Virus record (IMG/VR): IMGVR_UViG_3300009127_000250 | Location: 1 to 64,000 of that record | Length of the DNA: 64,000 nucleotides | Source: a virus | Reading direction: 5' to 3' (one strand) | Shown: one piece after another, positions 41,998-52,500 of the stretch | Layout of the letters: the number at the start of each line of letters is the position of its first letter | Numbering within the stretch: the stretch's first letter is position 1 | Notes under the pieces: model-generated | The model's database searches: none | What the model saw: only the letters and a program-made list of their open reading frames with translations | What the model was told of the DNA's origin: nothing | Translations under genes and position numbers: made by a program

Positions 41998-43686
41998 ATG
42001 ACGGAAGAATTAAAGCACGTATTATTTGCCGACATTAACATCGTTAAGGGTTTTAATGTCAGGGGTAGAGGGCGATTCAAGGGGCCGGACTTTGATGAAC
42101 TTGTTGAATCGATCAAAACACAGGGCATTTTGCAACCGGTTCTTTTAAGGCCAAATGGCAAGGATTACGAATTGATTGCCGGTGAACGGCGTATCAAGGC
42201 TGCTAAGAAAGCCGCTAAGGGCAACGGCGGAGTGAAAGAGCTTCAAATTCCCGCATTGGTTCGTGAAATGACGGACGATCAAGCCATTGAGTTCATGCTG
42301 ACTGAAAATATTCAACGGGACGATCTGACGCCTTTGGAAGAAGCCGAAGGGTTCAAAAGGTATATTGACAACGTTGAAGACGCCGACATCAACGTTATTG
42401 CCGACCGCTGTGGGAAGCCGGCACCGTATGTTCAAAAACGGATTAAGGTACTGGAACTTCCAAAGAAAGTCCTCCAGGCATGGAACAAAGGTTTTCTTAG
42501 TTATGGTCATCTGGAACAATTTATTCGTATTGAACCGAGTGTTGCTTTGAAGCTGTTTAATGAAATGGTTGATGACCATGAAAGTTATGGACGCAAAACC
42601 AGCGTAGATCAACTTCGCCGTTCGATCAATAATTTTTCACCTCAGCTCAAAAATGCTAAATTCAAAACCAAAGAAGCTGGCTGTACGCAATGTCCTCATA
42701 ATTCGGACATTCAGAAGTCTTTATTCGCCAAAGATGATATCGAAAATATGAGCTGTTTGAAGCCGGACTGCTTTGCTGAAAAGCAAGGAGAACATCTAAC
42801 AAAGCACTGGAAAAAAACTGGTTATTATAAGGACCATAAAACTACAGGGTTTGAGTTCAACGAACAGGTTGACAGGGATGCTTACAGGGAATTCGGATTT
42901 GGTGACGGCAGTTTAAAGGAAAAATGCGCTTCTTGCGATTATTTTAAGTCCGTTATCCGGCTGGACGGAAGCGTATGGGCGCAAAAAGCTTGCTTCGGTG
43001 AAGAAAGTTGTTTCAACGCTAAAGAAAAACAGGCTCCGAAAGACCCACAGGCCCAAGCTACTCTGGATATGCAGGCTAAAAAGGAACGTACACAGCAACG
43101 TTCTCAAAAGCATGGCGTTGAGTTTCGGGAAATTCATTTTGAAACATCTATTCCAAAAAAGATTCAGGCCATCAAGTCGAACAATGAAAAGTCCTATCGG
43201 CTGTCTTTAATTGCCATCATCAGCGCCAGGCCGGAACTACATGAAAAGCTCAATGAAGATTTCAAGCTTGGCGGAAGCAAATGGTTCCGTATGGGCGACA
43301 AGGACATCGTTGATTTTGTCAATGGCCTGGACATTAGTTCGGTTAAACAACTTCTGCAAACCACGGCAGTTGAAACCATTATGAGTTCAGGATTTTCAGC
43401 AAGCGGCCGTTTCAAAATTGCTGATCTTGTCGGTGTTGATCTTCAAGCAGAATGGATGATAACCGAAGATTTCCTTAAAAAGAAACAAAAAGCTGAAATC
43501 ATCACTCTGCTCAACGATGATAAGTTCAAGATTGCAGAACGTCCGGAAATTAAGGACTACCTGGGGCAAACTCTTGGTAACGGCAGCTTTGAAGTTTGCA
43601 AAAAGGGCGAGTTGATCGATTTGCTTATTAAATCCGGAACTGATCTGGCCGGCATTGTTCCCGAAGAAATCTTAAAAGATTCTTAA
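41998..43686 (+). CDS. ParB/Srx-domain protein with Cys-rich middle
   Basis: 562 aa from ATG 41998 with AAAAGGAG. The ParB N-terminal domain has ELIAGERRIKAAKKA and the box II motif TENIQRDDLTPLEEAEGF; a KorB-like helix-turn-helix follows (about 135-170). The middle has several CxxC sites (CTQCPH, CASCDYF, CFGEESCF). Such proteins act as CTP-dependent DNA clamps or transcription regulators; here probably phage transcription or segregation. A hairpin CACGGCA/TGCCGTG (41946-41966) lies upstream. Confidence 0.82.
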   Translation: MTEELKHVLFADINIVKGFNVRGRGRFKGPDFDELVESIKTQGILQPVLLRPNGKDYELIAGERRIKAAKKAAKGNGGVKELQIPALVREMTDDQAIEFMLTENIQRDDLTPLEEAEGFKRYIDNVEDADINVIADRCGKPAPYVQKRIKVLELPKKVLQAWNKGFLSYGHLEQFIRIEPSVALKLFNEMVDDHESYGRKTSVDQLRRSINNFSPQLKNAKFKTKEAGCTQCPHNSDIQKSLFAKDDIENMSCLKPDCFAEKQGEHLTKHWKKTGYYKDHKTTGFEFNEQVDRDAYREFGFGDGSLKEKCASCDYFKSVIRLDGSVWAQKACFGEESCFNAKEKQAPKDPQAQATLDMQAKKERTQQRSQKHGVEFREIHFETSIPKKIQAIKSNNEKSYRLSLIAIISARPELHEKLNEDFKLGGSKWFRMGDKDIVDFVNGLDISSVKQLLQTTAVETIMSSGFSASGRFKIADLVGVDLQAEWMITEDFLKKKQKAEIITLLNDDKFKIAERPEIKDYLGQTLGNGSFEVCKKGELIDLLIKSGTDLAGIVPEEILKDS

Positions 43687-43709
43687 AAATATCGTCGTTA
43701 TTTAACAAG

Positions 43710-43744
43710 CAACGTCGTTACTTTAATGGTAACGGCGTTGTTTT
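43710..43744 (+). terminator. Intrinsic terminator
   Basis: CAACGTCGTTAC/GTAACGGCGTTG (43710-43721 with 43729-43740) and TTTT. Ends the ParB-like operon. Confidence 0.85.
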
Positions 43745-43754
43745 ATGCCAATGG

Positions 43755-43771
43755 TCTTACTGAAAGTAAGG
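43755..43771. promoter_or_regulatory. Prophage operator
   Basis: TCTTACTGAAAGTAAGG, identical to the copy at 34669-34685, just before the ribosome-binding region of the 43778 gene. Confidence 0.65.
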
Positions 43772-43777
43772 TGAACT

Positions 43778-44035
43778 ATGTCAGTATTAGATGAAGTTAG
43801 AGAATTAACGCAACATATTCTCGACACCGAACGCAATAGTTTTAAGGACAGTATCGGTAATTCCAGTTTAAGCCCGGCAGATGATTTTATCAATAAGGAA
43901 GAATGGCTGAAACTGCAAAACAAATGCCTTAAAATGCCAAATTCAAGATTGCATTTAGTAAAATTCGCAAGCCGGACAGAAGGCCACATTTTTTGTACCG
44001 CAGTTCGTGTTTATGAAGGTTTATTTGAGGATTAA
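43778..44035 (+). CDS. Small helical protein
   Basis: 85 aa following the operator at 43755. Helical N-terminus (LDEVRELTQHILDTERN). No family recognised. Confidence 0.5.
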   Translation: MSVLDEVRELTQHILDTERNSFKDSIGNSSLSPADDFINKEEWLKLQNKCLKMPNSRLHLVKFASRTEGHIFCTAVRVYEGLFED

Positions 44036-44037
44036 AA

Positions 44038-44487
44038 ATGAATTATTGGCATTATACTTTATGGGAAAAAATTACAAGCATAATTACTGATGGGAAGATC
44101 AAATTTGCCAATCCGTACAACAAGTCTGAATTACCTGCTGTATGGTTTTCTTCTAATTCGGATTGGGAACAAACAGTTAGAAAAAGCCTGTTAACAAAAA
44201 AAGGAATTTCCGAATTATTTTCACGCGATTCCCTTTATAAGCACAGCAAGTCCTATCATCAAATTCTGCCGGTCAGAATTGAACTCGACACTCAAAAGGT
44301 ATCACTCGTATCATGGGATGATCACAAGAAGCATAGCGGAATTACGAAAAAATTGGCATTTGAACTGGAAAGGTACGCAGAGAAATGGGGTGCCAATACT
44401 GATGAATGGGGAATTTGTTACACCGAAGTATCGATTAAGTTTTGTCATTTGCCGTTTGAAATTTGGAATGGCAGGCAATGGCTATAA
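44038..44487 (+). CDS. Hypothetical phage protein
   Basis: 149 aa. HYTLWEKITSIITDGKIKFA and PAVWFSSNSDWEQTV resemble ADP-ribosyltransferase-like small phage proteins in pattern, but I cannot name catalytic residues with confidence. Unknown. Confidence 0.5.
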   Translation: MNYWHYTLWEKITSIITDGKIKFANPYNKSELPAVWFSSNSDWEQTVRKSLLTKKGISELFSRDSLYKHSKSYHQILPVRIELDTQKVSLVSWDDHKKHSGITKKLAFELERYAEKWGANTDEWGICYTEVSIKFCHLPFEIWNGRQWL

Positions 44488-44540
44488 TTAAAAACAATCT
44501 TTTTTGTTATGAATCAAAAATCAATTCAAGTGAGGTTTAA

Positions 44541-45611
44541 ATGAACGATGTAATGGACAATGAAGATATTGGCAAAAGTATTCAAACTGGATTAACCCCG
44601 AAACAGATGATTCAGCTTTTAACGATAGGTGTCAAGCATTGCATGTCGATTTTGATTAAAGGCGCTCCGGGCATTGGTAAGACTGAATTGGTCTATGAGG
44701 CTGCTAGAAGGAACAATGCCCATGTCATTTTGAGCCATCCGGTAGTTGACGATCCGGTTGATTATAAAGGCATGCCGTATGTTCTTACGGACGAAAACGG
44801 CAAAGAATATGCCACTTTTTTGCCTTTTGGCAATCTAAAGGCTGCTATCGATGTCACAGAACCAACGATTTATTTTCTGGATGATTTAGGACAGGCAGCT
44901 CCGGCGGTTCAGGCAGCAGCCATGCAGTTGCTTTTGGCCAGAAAGATTAATGGCCATGATATTTCGAAGCACGTTACATTTATGGCTGCCACTAATCGCA
45001 AGAAAGACAAAGCCGGAGTCGCAGGTATATTGGAACCGGTCAAGTCAAGGTTTGCAACGATCGTTGAACTTATAGTTCACGCTCCCGATTGGATTGAATG
45101 GGCTTTACAAGCTGGAATACCCACAGAGCTTATCCATTTTATTCGGTGGAAAAATGATATGCTTTTTCAGTTTGAGCCTACCGCAGACCTGACCAATTCA
45201 CCGTGTCCACGGACAGTTGAAAATGTCGGCACGCTTTACAAAACAGGAATTCCTAAAGAGATTGAATTTGTAACTTATGCCGGAGCCGCCGGAGAGGGTT
45301 TTGCAACGGAATTTATTGCATTCCTCGATGTATTCAGGGATCTGCCCGATCCCGATTGGTGTTTGATGAACCCGCACCTTGTGGACATTCCGAGCTTTGA
45401 CGACAAGCCTTCTGTTCTCTATGCACTAGGCGCTGCTGTTTCCAAAAAAGCTTCACATAACAATATGGAAAGATTTGTCACATTAGCCAATCGGTTCCCC
45501 GATGATTTTTCAGTAATGATGATGCGGGATGCTCTGGTCAATGATGAAACATTAAAAGAAACCCGCGCTTATATCGAGTGGGTTGTTGATCACGAAGATG
45601 TATTAACCTAA
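44541..45611 (+). CDS. MoxR-type AAA+ ATPase
   Basis: 356 aa. Walker A GAPGIGKTELVYEAAR (about 40-55), Walker B TIYFLDDLGQAAPAVQAA, sensor 1 HVTFMAATNRKK. First gene of a MoxR, DUF3150-like, VWA cluster; such pairs are thought to remodel or chaperone protein complexes. In phages their target is unknown. Confidence 0.88.
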   Translation: MNDVMDNEDIGKSIQTGLTPKQMIQLLTIGVKHCMSILIKGAPGIGKTELVYEAARRNNAHVILSHPVVDDPVDYKGMPYVLTDENGKEYATFLPFGNLKAAIDVTEPTIYFLDDLGQAAPAVQAAAMQLLLARKINGHDISKHVTFMAATNRKKDKAGVAGILEPVKSRFATIVELIVHAPDWIEWALQAGIPTELIHFIRWKNDMLFQFEPTADLTNSPCPRTVENVGTLYKTGIPKEIEFVTYAGAAGEGFATEFIAFLDVFRDLPDPDWCLMNPHLVDIPSFDDKPSVLYALGAAVSKKASHNNMERFVTLANRFPDDFSVMMMRDALVNDETLKETRAYIEWVVDHEDVLT

Positions 45612-45629
45612 AAAATAAGGAGCAAGTAA

Positions 45630-46562
45630 ATGGACGATCGTATATCAGCAATTCAAGAAGTTGCCATTAAGGTCAAACTCAATGTTAGTTGCTGGCCTGC
45701 AAAAAAGGAAGATAAAGAAGCTACAAAAGCCACGCATTTACAACAAGGCGCCAAGCAAGATGCCGGTACTTACCGCAAAAACATGGTATCCAAAAAGCAT
45801 CTCAAACCTATCAGGGACATTGAAACCGAAGCCAGGAAATTCCACAGGGAAGTCACGCTTCCATGGGGACAAGATGGCGAACGGGTACTTCCGGCCAGCA
45901 TGGTTGATGAATATACCGCTGAAATGCGAAGGCTTCATCAAGATTTTGATCTTGCGGTTGCCGAGTTTAAACAGAAATATCCGGCTATTGTTATCGATGA
46001 AAAGAGCACCCTGGGATCAATGTATAATCAAAGTGAATATCCTTCGCTCAGGGAACTTGAAGACAAATTTGATTTTAGGGTATCTATTACACCTATTGAA
46101 TCCGCTGATGATTTTAGGATTAAACTGTCTGAATCCATAATCGACCGGATTAAGGATGATGTCAGAAGGCAAGAAAACGAAAATCAGCTTAACATAACGA
46201 CAGATCTTTACAATCGGCTTCAAAATGTTATCGAAGATATGATTGGCAGGCTTACAGCTACCAAGAAAGATAAGAAAACCGGCGAAACGATCTATAAGAG
46301 TTTTTCATACACGGCACTTACGAACATTACCGATCTTGCCGCTCTCTTGCCAAAACTCAATATCAATAATAATTACGGCCTTTCAGAGCTTCATAAGGAA
46401 ATTATGGATAAACTTGGCAAAATTTCCGTTGAGGATATTCGTGAGAGTGAAGCCGTGAGGGAAGTTACTGTCCAGAAAGGCCAGGAACTTCTGGACGACA
46501 TTGGCCAGAAAATGAGTTTTTACACCGGACCCGTTGAACAAAATCAAAAAGAGGCCGCATGA
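45630..46562 (+). CDS. DUF3150-like partner of the MoxR/VWA pair
   Basis: 310 aa, helical. LNVSCWPAKKEDK near the N-terminus and a coiled coil (about 95-115, MVDEYTAEMRRLHQDFDLAV). Sits between MoxR and VWA genes, where DUF3150-type proteins are found. Assignment by position and shape. Confidence 0.55.
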   Translation: MDDRISAIQEVAIKVKLNVSCWPAKKEDKEATKATHLQQGAKQDAGTYRKNMVSKKHLKPIRDIETEARKFHREVTLPWGQDGERVLPASMVDEYTAEMRRLHQDFDLAVAEFKQKYPAIVIDEKSTLGSMYNQSEYPSLRELEDKFDFRVSITPIESADDFRIKLSESIIDRIKDDVRRQENENQLNITTDLYNRLQNVIEDMIGRLTATKKDKKTGETIYKSFSYTALTNITDLAALLPKLNINNNYGLSELHKEIMDKLGKISVEDIRESEAVREVTVQKGQELLDDIGQKMSFYTGPVEQNQKEAA

Positions 46563-46945
46563 AAAAAAGAGAAATAGCGGCTATTGTTTTAATGATAGCC
46601 GCTGCAATTCTTGCACAGTTTGAATTCACCGCAGCTACAGTAATTGCTATTGGATCCTTGGTTGTTGTTGCAATAATTATCTTAACTGTAAAAAAGGAAG
46701 ACCCGAAATTAAAAGGCAAATATTTAACAAACGAAATAACCGTAAAGATATCCTACACATTTATGGATCCGGCATCTCAAACAGCCCTCTGTGCGCTTGA
46801 TACCGTTATTACTATACCGCCACAAAAAGTAGACACGCCACCAGATCAGGAAACATACAAAAAGATACTCAATATGGCCGGAGAAACTTGGTTAAAAGAT
46901 AACGTACAGCCTCAATATCACATAATTGCAGTAAAGCAGAGCTAA
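46559..46945 (+). CDS. Membrane-anchored protein of the MoxR/VWA cluster
   Basis: 128 aa with two N-terminal hydrophobic segments (IVLMIAAAILAQF, VIAIGSLVVVAIIILTV) and a soluble tail. ATGA overlap with the preceding gene. Confidence 0.55.
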   Translation: MKKREIAAIVLMIAAAILAQFEFTAATVIAIGSLVVVAIIILTVKKEDPKLKGKYLTNEITVKISYTFMDPASQTALCALDTVITIPPQKVDTPPDQETYKKILNMAGETWLKDNVQPQYHIIAVKQS

Positions 46946-46947
46946 CA

Positions 46948-48267
46948 ATGAAATATATAGACGAAATTCAGCAAAAAGCACTTAAAGCCCGTACTGGCCT
47001 TGTATTGGATCAACCGTTTTTCGGAAGTCTTTGTTTAAAGATGAAAGTCCATGAAGACCCAACCTGTGAATCTGTTTACACAAATGGAGTTTCATTCGGT
47101 TATAATCCGCAGGCTATTAAAGACCTTTCATTGCAAAATGTTAAAGCTTTAATGGCTAAGTCTGTCATTCACTTGATTCTCGGCCATCACGTTCGCAGGG
47201 GAAATCGAGATGAAAATAAATGGAAAAAGGCTTGCAATCTTATAGCCGAAGCCATCATCAAAAAAGCCAAATTTGTTCTACCAAATGAAGACAATATAGA
47301 TCTTAGCTATGTTAAAGATCACGTTGAAAATGTCTATGCCAAGCTACCCGATGATCCGGAAGGAGATAACGAAGACCAACAGCCGGATCCGGACGGTGAT
47401 GATTGTATGGACGGTTGTTCGGGCGGAAACGGAAGCGGCTCTGGTGATGGTGATGATAATGATGACCAGGGTGACCAAAATCAGGACGACCAAGATCAAA
47501 ACGACCAGGACGATCAAGGCCAAGAAGAATTTCCAAACGGCGAAGTCAGAGATCTCCCGTCACAAACCAACTCTGCTCAGGCTTCAAATTCGGAAAAAGC
47601 TAATTCTGAACAGGATTGGAAGATTGCAGCTATGCAAGCTGCCCAAACCGCAAAACAAATGGGCGATCTCCCGGGCGGCATAGAGCGTATTATTGAATCT
47701 CTACTTGAGCCGTCACAAGACTGGCGGGATGTGCTTCGGGAATTTGTCGAAAAAACGACTTATGGTGATTATACTTGGATGAGACCAAACCGCCGGTATT
47801 TTCCGCAAGGTTTAATACTCCCAAGTTTGGCTGCCGGGCTGGATTTACTCAAAGCTGAATGTGATGTTGATGCTTCCGGTAGTGTTTATGATAAGGAACT
47901 GGCACAATTTGGTGCTGAAATTTCAAATGTTCTTGAAGAATTTCCGCAAATTGAACTGACTGTTCGGTTTTTTGATACTGATGTTAAACACAAAGATACT
48001 AAAGTTTACACCCATGAGGATGTCCCCGTGGTTTTAGAAACTCAGGCGGGTGGTGGTACTGATTTTGTGCCAATTTTTGAAAATATCTACGAAATTGAAA
48101 AACAAACCGGAGAAAGTCCCAAATTCTTGATTGTCTTTACTGATCTTGAATGCAGCCGATTTCCAAAACAGCATCCGGATTTTCCGGTTCTATGGGCAAA
48201 AGTCGGCGACAGTGATTGGGCAGAAACTCCGCCTTTTGGCGAAATCGTTCAAATTGAGGTAGGATAA
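46948..48267 (+). CDS. Metallopeptidase-like and VWA-domain protein
   Basis: 439 aa. The N-terminal domain has a metal-site-like HLILGHHVRR (about 70-80); a long Asp/Gly/Gln low-complexity linker follows (about 140-200); the C-terminal VWA domain has the MIDAS-like DVDASGSVYD (D-x-S-x-S). This is the standard MoxR partner. The HxxxxHH spacing differs from HExxH, so peptidase activity is uncertain. Confidence 0.82.
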   Translation: MKYIDEIQQKALKARTGLVLDQPFFGSLCLKMKVHEDPTCESVYTNGVSFGYNPQAIKDLSLQNVKALMAKSVIHLILGHHVRRGNRDENKWKKACNLIAEAIIKKAKFVLPNEDNIDLSYVKDHVENVYAKLPDDPEGDNEDQQPDPDGDDCMDGCSGGNGSGSGDGDDNDDQGDQNQDDQDQNDQDDQGQEEFPNGEVRDLPSQTNSAQASNSEKANSEQDWKIAAMQAAQTAKQMGDLPGGIERIIESLLEPSQDWRDVLREFVEKTTYGDYTWMRPNRRYFPQGLILPSLAAGLDLLKAECDVDASGSVYDKELAQFGAEISNVLEEFPQIELTVRFFDTDVKHKDTKVYTHEDVPVVLETQAGGGTDFVPIFENIYEIEKQTGESPKFLIVFTDLECSRFPKQHPDFPVLWAKVGDSDWAETPPFGEIVQIEVG

Positions 48268-48268
48268 A

Positions 48269-48490
48269 ATGTTTATTAAGAATTTAGAATATGGCTATAC
48301 TCAGCTTCTTGACCATGCCGATGAAAGGGCTATGGTTGTAAAGCAACACGGCCCTTTTCATATCGGGGAGCAATTTATAGCATTGGTCGATGATAGGGAT
48401 AACGTAGCATCTTTTGTTCTGTCCGGCTATACAAACGAATCAATATGGGAGTGTATTTATACAGATTTTAAACTTGAATTGGTAAAATAA
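48269..48490 (+). CDS. Small phage protein, unknown
   Basis: 73 aa, one base after the VWA gene stop; overlaps the next start by one base. Begins MFIKNLEYGYTQLLDH. Unknown. Confidence 0.5.
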   Translation: MFIKNLEYGYTQLLDHADERAMVVKQHGPFHIGEQFIALVDDRDNVASFVLSGYTNESIWECIYTDFKLELVK

Positions 48491-48810
48491 TGCACATCAG
48501 ACGATTCTTAAAAGGCGCACATGAACATGCCGGAACAACGGACGGCACAGGTCAATGGACTCCTAAATCGGAATTCATCGTTTCTGGAACTTTTCACGGG
48601 CCTTGCAAAAATTACTTGAAACATTTCTACACGGTTAGATACGCCAGATTATTACATAAACACAAGCCCAAATTATACCAATGGCTACACATGATTACCA
48701 AGCCCCAAATATATATGGGCATGCTTGGTGTTGACCCTAAATCGGACGATGGCCGTAAAATACTGGCCGAAAATGTAGCGTTTAGAATGACCAAAAAGGT
48801 AGGTGGATGA
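48490..48810 (+). CDS. Small basic phage protein
   Basis: 106 aa, His-rich (HIRRFLKGAHEHAG) and basic in the middle. ATGA-type overlap with the next gene. Unknown. Confidence 0.5.
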   Translation: MHIRRFLKGAHEHAGTTDGTGQWTPKSEFIVSGTFHGPCKNYLKHFYTVRYARLLHKHKPKLYQWLHMITKPQIYMGMLGVDPKSDDGRKILAENVAFRMTKKVGG

Positions 48811-49046
48811 CGTTCAAAGAACAAGAAATGCTCGATCTTTTTATACGGATCATGGAGCAAAATCCGGTAGTTGAAAAGATAGTCACCATTAAGGAAAATC
48901 CAGATTGCGGACTATATGCCAGAATCAACGGCAATCCATGTGATATTCCCTGCTTTGCCGTAGCTAAAACAAAAGAAGACCATTGGTTCGGTCTTAGCAG
49001 AAAATCATGTCAACTTTTATATTTCAACAATAAGGATATTTTGTAA
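48807..49046 (+). CDS. Small phage protein, unknown
   Basis: 79 aa, last gene of the MoxR/VWA operon. Contains KENPDCGLYARINGNPCDIP. Unknown. Confidence 0.45.
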   Translation: MTFKEQEMLDLFIRIMEQNPVVEKIVTIKENPDCGLYARINGNPCDIPCFAVAKTKEDHWFGLSRKSCQLLYFNNKDIL

Positions 49047-49236
49047 TTTTAGTTCAAACCAAATCCGACACTATTAGCTATCCATTACGTATCAACACCA
49101 GCTACTTTTCCGCTTTTTGACCGTATCACAAATCGCATACGATTAAATTTGGCGGATTTTATAAATTGAAGATTCGGCATCCCCATCGATTCCAATATTG
49201 AGGTCGCCGAAGTTTGCGGTTCAAGGCAGTAACCTT

Positions 49237-49380
49237 CAATCAGGCTAAATTGAAGATTTGAATTTTATCCATGCGCGCCGTGATAAGTTGGAGAAAGCAC
49301 AGTTTTTAGAACTAAATGAAAGCTGTGATATCATCAGAAACCAGCAATCCAACCTAATTTGGCTTAACCACCAGATATAG
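49237..49380 (+). pseudogene. Remnant resembling IS21-family IstB
   Basis: In one frame, after a stop at 49246, the sequence reads IEDLNFIHARRDKLEKAQFL then ELNESCDIIRNQQSNLI before TAG. This matches the pattern of IstB just upstream of its Walker A (IEDLDF..RGLD..., then C.WI...QN). The rest is missing. The surrounding 49047-49534 holds no intact gene. Confidence 0.55.
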
Positions 49381-49534
49381 TGGATTAACCGCTAACAACT
49401 CAATAGAATTAAGATTTGACGTTATACATTTGATGATATATATGATTTTTAATTATTCGAACTTCGTACTTAACCTGACCTGATGCATGAATTCTTTTGT
49501 TGGATCGAGATAGCTTTTTAAGGGGTAAAATATT

Positions 49535-52500
49535 ATGAAGGATTTACTTAAAACTCTTGGCTTCAAGCAAAAAAAGAATGGAACCCTATCTCAGAAAATC
49601 AATAAATATGAGTTAAGAATTCTTTATAACGAATCATCTCCTAAAAAGTCAAAGATTGACTATGGCGACAAAATAACGGTTTGGAGAAAAACAACTAATA
49701 ATCTCTCTAAATCAGAAAATTTAGTGATCTTGGAATGTATTATCCGTTTGTTGAAAAAAGGCTACCTTCCTGAATCGATTGAATTAGAAAAGACATGGAA
49801 ATCAGGTCACGGCACGAGTGGCCGTTTAGATATCCTCGTAAGAGACAGAAAAAAGCAAGTGTTTTCTATGATTGAATGTAAAACATGGGATGAAGAGTTT
49901 GAAAAGGAAAGAAACAAAATTCTTGAGGATGGTGGCCAGCTCTTTAGCTATTTTATACAAGAGAAGTCCACTAATTTCCTCATACTTTATGCATCTAAAA
50001 TTGGTCCTCCAATTGAATTTCTTGCCGTAACTATAGATGCAAAACCATTAAAAGGCTCAAACTCAGAGGAACTACATAGATCCTGGAATAAATCTTTTGT
50101 TTCTGGCAGTATTTTTGAAAGTGCTGCCTCGCCATATAGCCTCAAACAGAAACACCTGAAAATAAGTGACTTAAAAGAGCTGGACCAAGATACCGGCAGG
50201 GGATTGTTTAACAGCTTCGCAGAAATTCTAAGAAGGCATGCTGTTTCTGATAAGTCTAATGCATTTAATAAAATATTTAACCTTTTCGCTTGTAAAATTT
50301 ATGATGAGGATACCCATAATCTTGATGATGTTGTTGATTTTCAATGGAAGCCGAACGATACTTTACAGTCTCTGATTGACCGGCTGTCGGATTTATATTC
50401 AAAAGGAATTAAAGATTATCTCGGTGTATCAATTGATGATCAATATTTTTCGCCTTATTCAGAGTTCGCATTTATCGATATTTACAACAAGGAATCTTAT
50501 GAAGAAAATTTTGCAATCGTAAAAGAGATTGTGGAACTATTACAAAAATACCAGATTAAATATACAAAAAAACACCAATTTTTAGGGGACTTTTTTGAGG
50601 ACCTATTAAACACGGGAATTAAGCAAGAGGCCGGCCAGTTCTTCACGCCGACCCCCTTGTCCCGGTTTTTTATAAGGTCTATTCCGGTTGAACATTTAAT
50701 TGAAAATAATATTTCTGATAAAAAGCCTGATATCTTGCCAGCATTAATTGATCACGCTTGTGGCGCCGGCCACTTTCTTACAGAATCTATTGATGAAATC
50801 GAATATTTCATACAAAATCTTGATTACAAGAGACTTGTTGGTCGTACACAAAAACATTTTTTGGCAATAAAAAATGATTTCTACTGGGCTAAAGATTATA
50901 TTTATGGCATCGAAAAAGACTATAGACTGGCAAAAACGACAAAAATTGCCTTATTTCTAAACGGCGATGGAGACGCAATTGTACTGAACTCTGATGCACT
51001 TGATTCATTTCGCAAATCAAAAAAGTTCATGGGGCTTTTATCAACAAAGAAGAAAAAACAAACTAATGACGTTTTTGATATTTTAGTTTCTAATCCACCT
51101 TTTTCAGTAAGCGGATTTAAAAAAGACCTCCGTAATGGCAAATCTGATTTTAATTTCTTCCCATTAGTTTCTCCAAAAAGCAGCGAAATTGAATGCTTTT
51201 TTGTTGAAAGATCATTTCAATTACTTAAAGAAGGTGGCTTTCTTGGCATTATTCTGCCTTTAAGCATATTAAACAATGAAAACCGCGTATATATACAGGC
51301 TCGTCGCCTCCTCTTAATATTTTTCGAAATAAAGGGAATCGTTGAACTACGCGACAAAACTTTCAAGCCAACGAATACAACAACAGTTGGTATGTTTGCT
51401 AAAAAACGTAAAAAATCTGATGTTATAAATGCTACCGGTAAGCTTTTAAAATCAATTCAAGCTGGCCCAAAAAACGCATTATTAAATGAATTCTGCCAAG
51501 AATCATCATTTAAAGTTGATGATGTACTATCAATTTTAAAGCCTCTTGCATCTTTATTAAAATCTTTAAAAAAGGATAATGTTTATAAAAAAATTATTGG
51601 CAACGGACTGCCAGCCGAATTTTATCTTTTTTTGATTTATATTTTAAACAAAGAGTCATCTATTGTAATTTCTTATTCTGGCGAAAAAAAGGAGCAGGAG
51701 GATTATTTGGGCTATAGGTTTTCTAAATCTCGTGGACAGGAGGGATTAGAAATTCTATACAACGACGACGGCTCTATCGCCACCAAAATGTTTTCATCAA
51801 ATAGAAAACACGAAGAAACGAAAGTCGCATTCTATATACGAGAGGCATTTGTTGGAAATACACATGACATTAATGAAGAGGTTGAAAAACATCTTCAATA
51901 TAAAAACATAGCGTCTCTTATCAAATTTAGTAATAGTCTAATCATTGATAATCCTTCTAAACATTTCACTTCAAACAGAATAAAAATTGAAAGTAATAGC
52001 CCGTTCGGAGACTTTATTGATAATTACAAACAGAAAAAGCTTTCCTTGAAAAAGCTTTTATCTTCGGACAAGCTTTTTTATGATAGTGGGTTAATTTACA
52101 ACAAAACTGAAGCTGAGGTTCCATATGAGACAAAAAATCGGGTCCTTACCGCCAGTAATTTAGACCTTAAATCAGCCTCCATTGTTTTAGAGGATAAAAT
52201 GATTTACCTGAAAGAGGGCTATCCGGTGCCCAGTGAACTAAAGCCCAAAAAAAATGACATTATAATTTCTAATGCGAGCGGAAGCCTAACACATTTAGGC
52301 AAGGTGGCATGGGTAGATGTTGATTATCCCGAGTATGTGATAGGTGGATTTTTAGGTATTTATCGATTCAGAGATTTGAAAATTGCTAAAGCTGTGTTTT
52401 ACAGGCTTATGTCATTAAGATTTCGAAAATACATATGGAGTCTAAGAGGGCAAAATATCAACAATTTAGATTTTGATAAGGTCGATTCGTTCGGAATACA

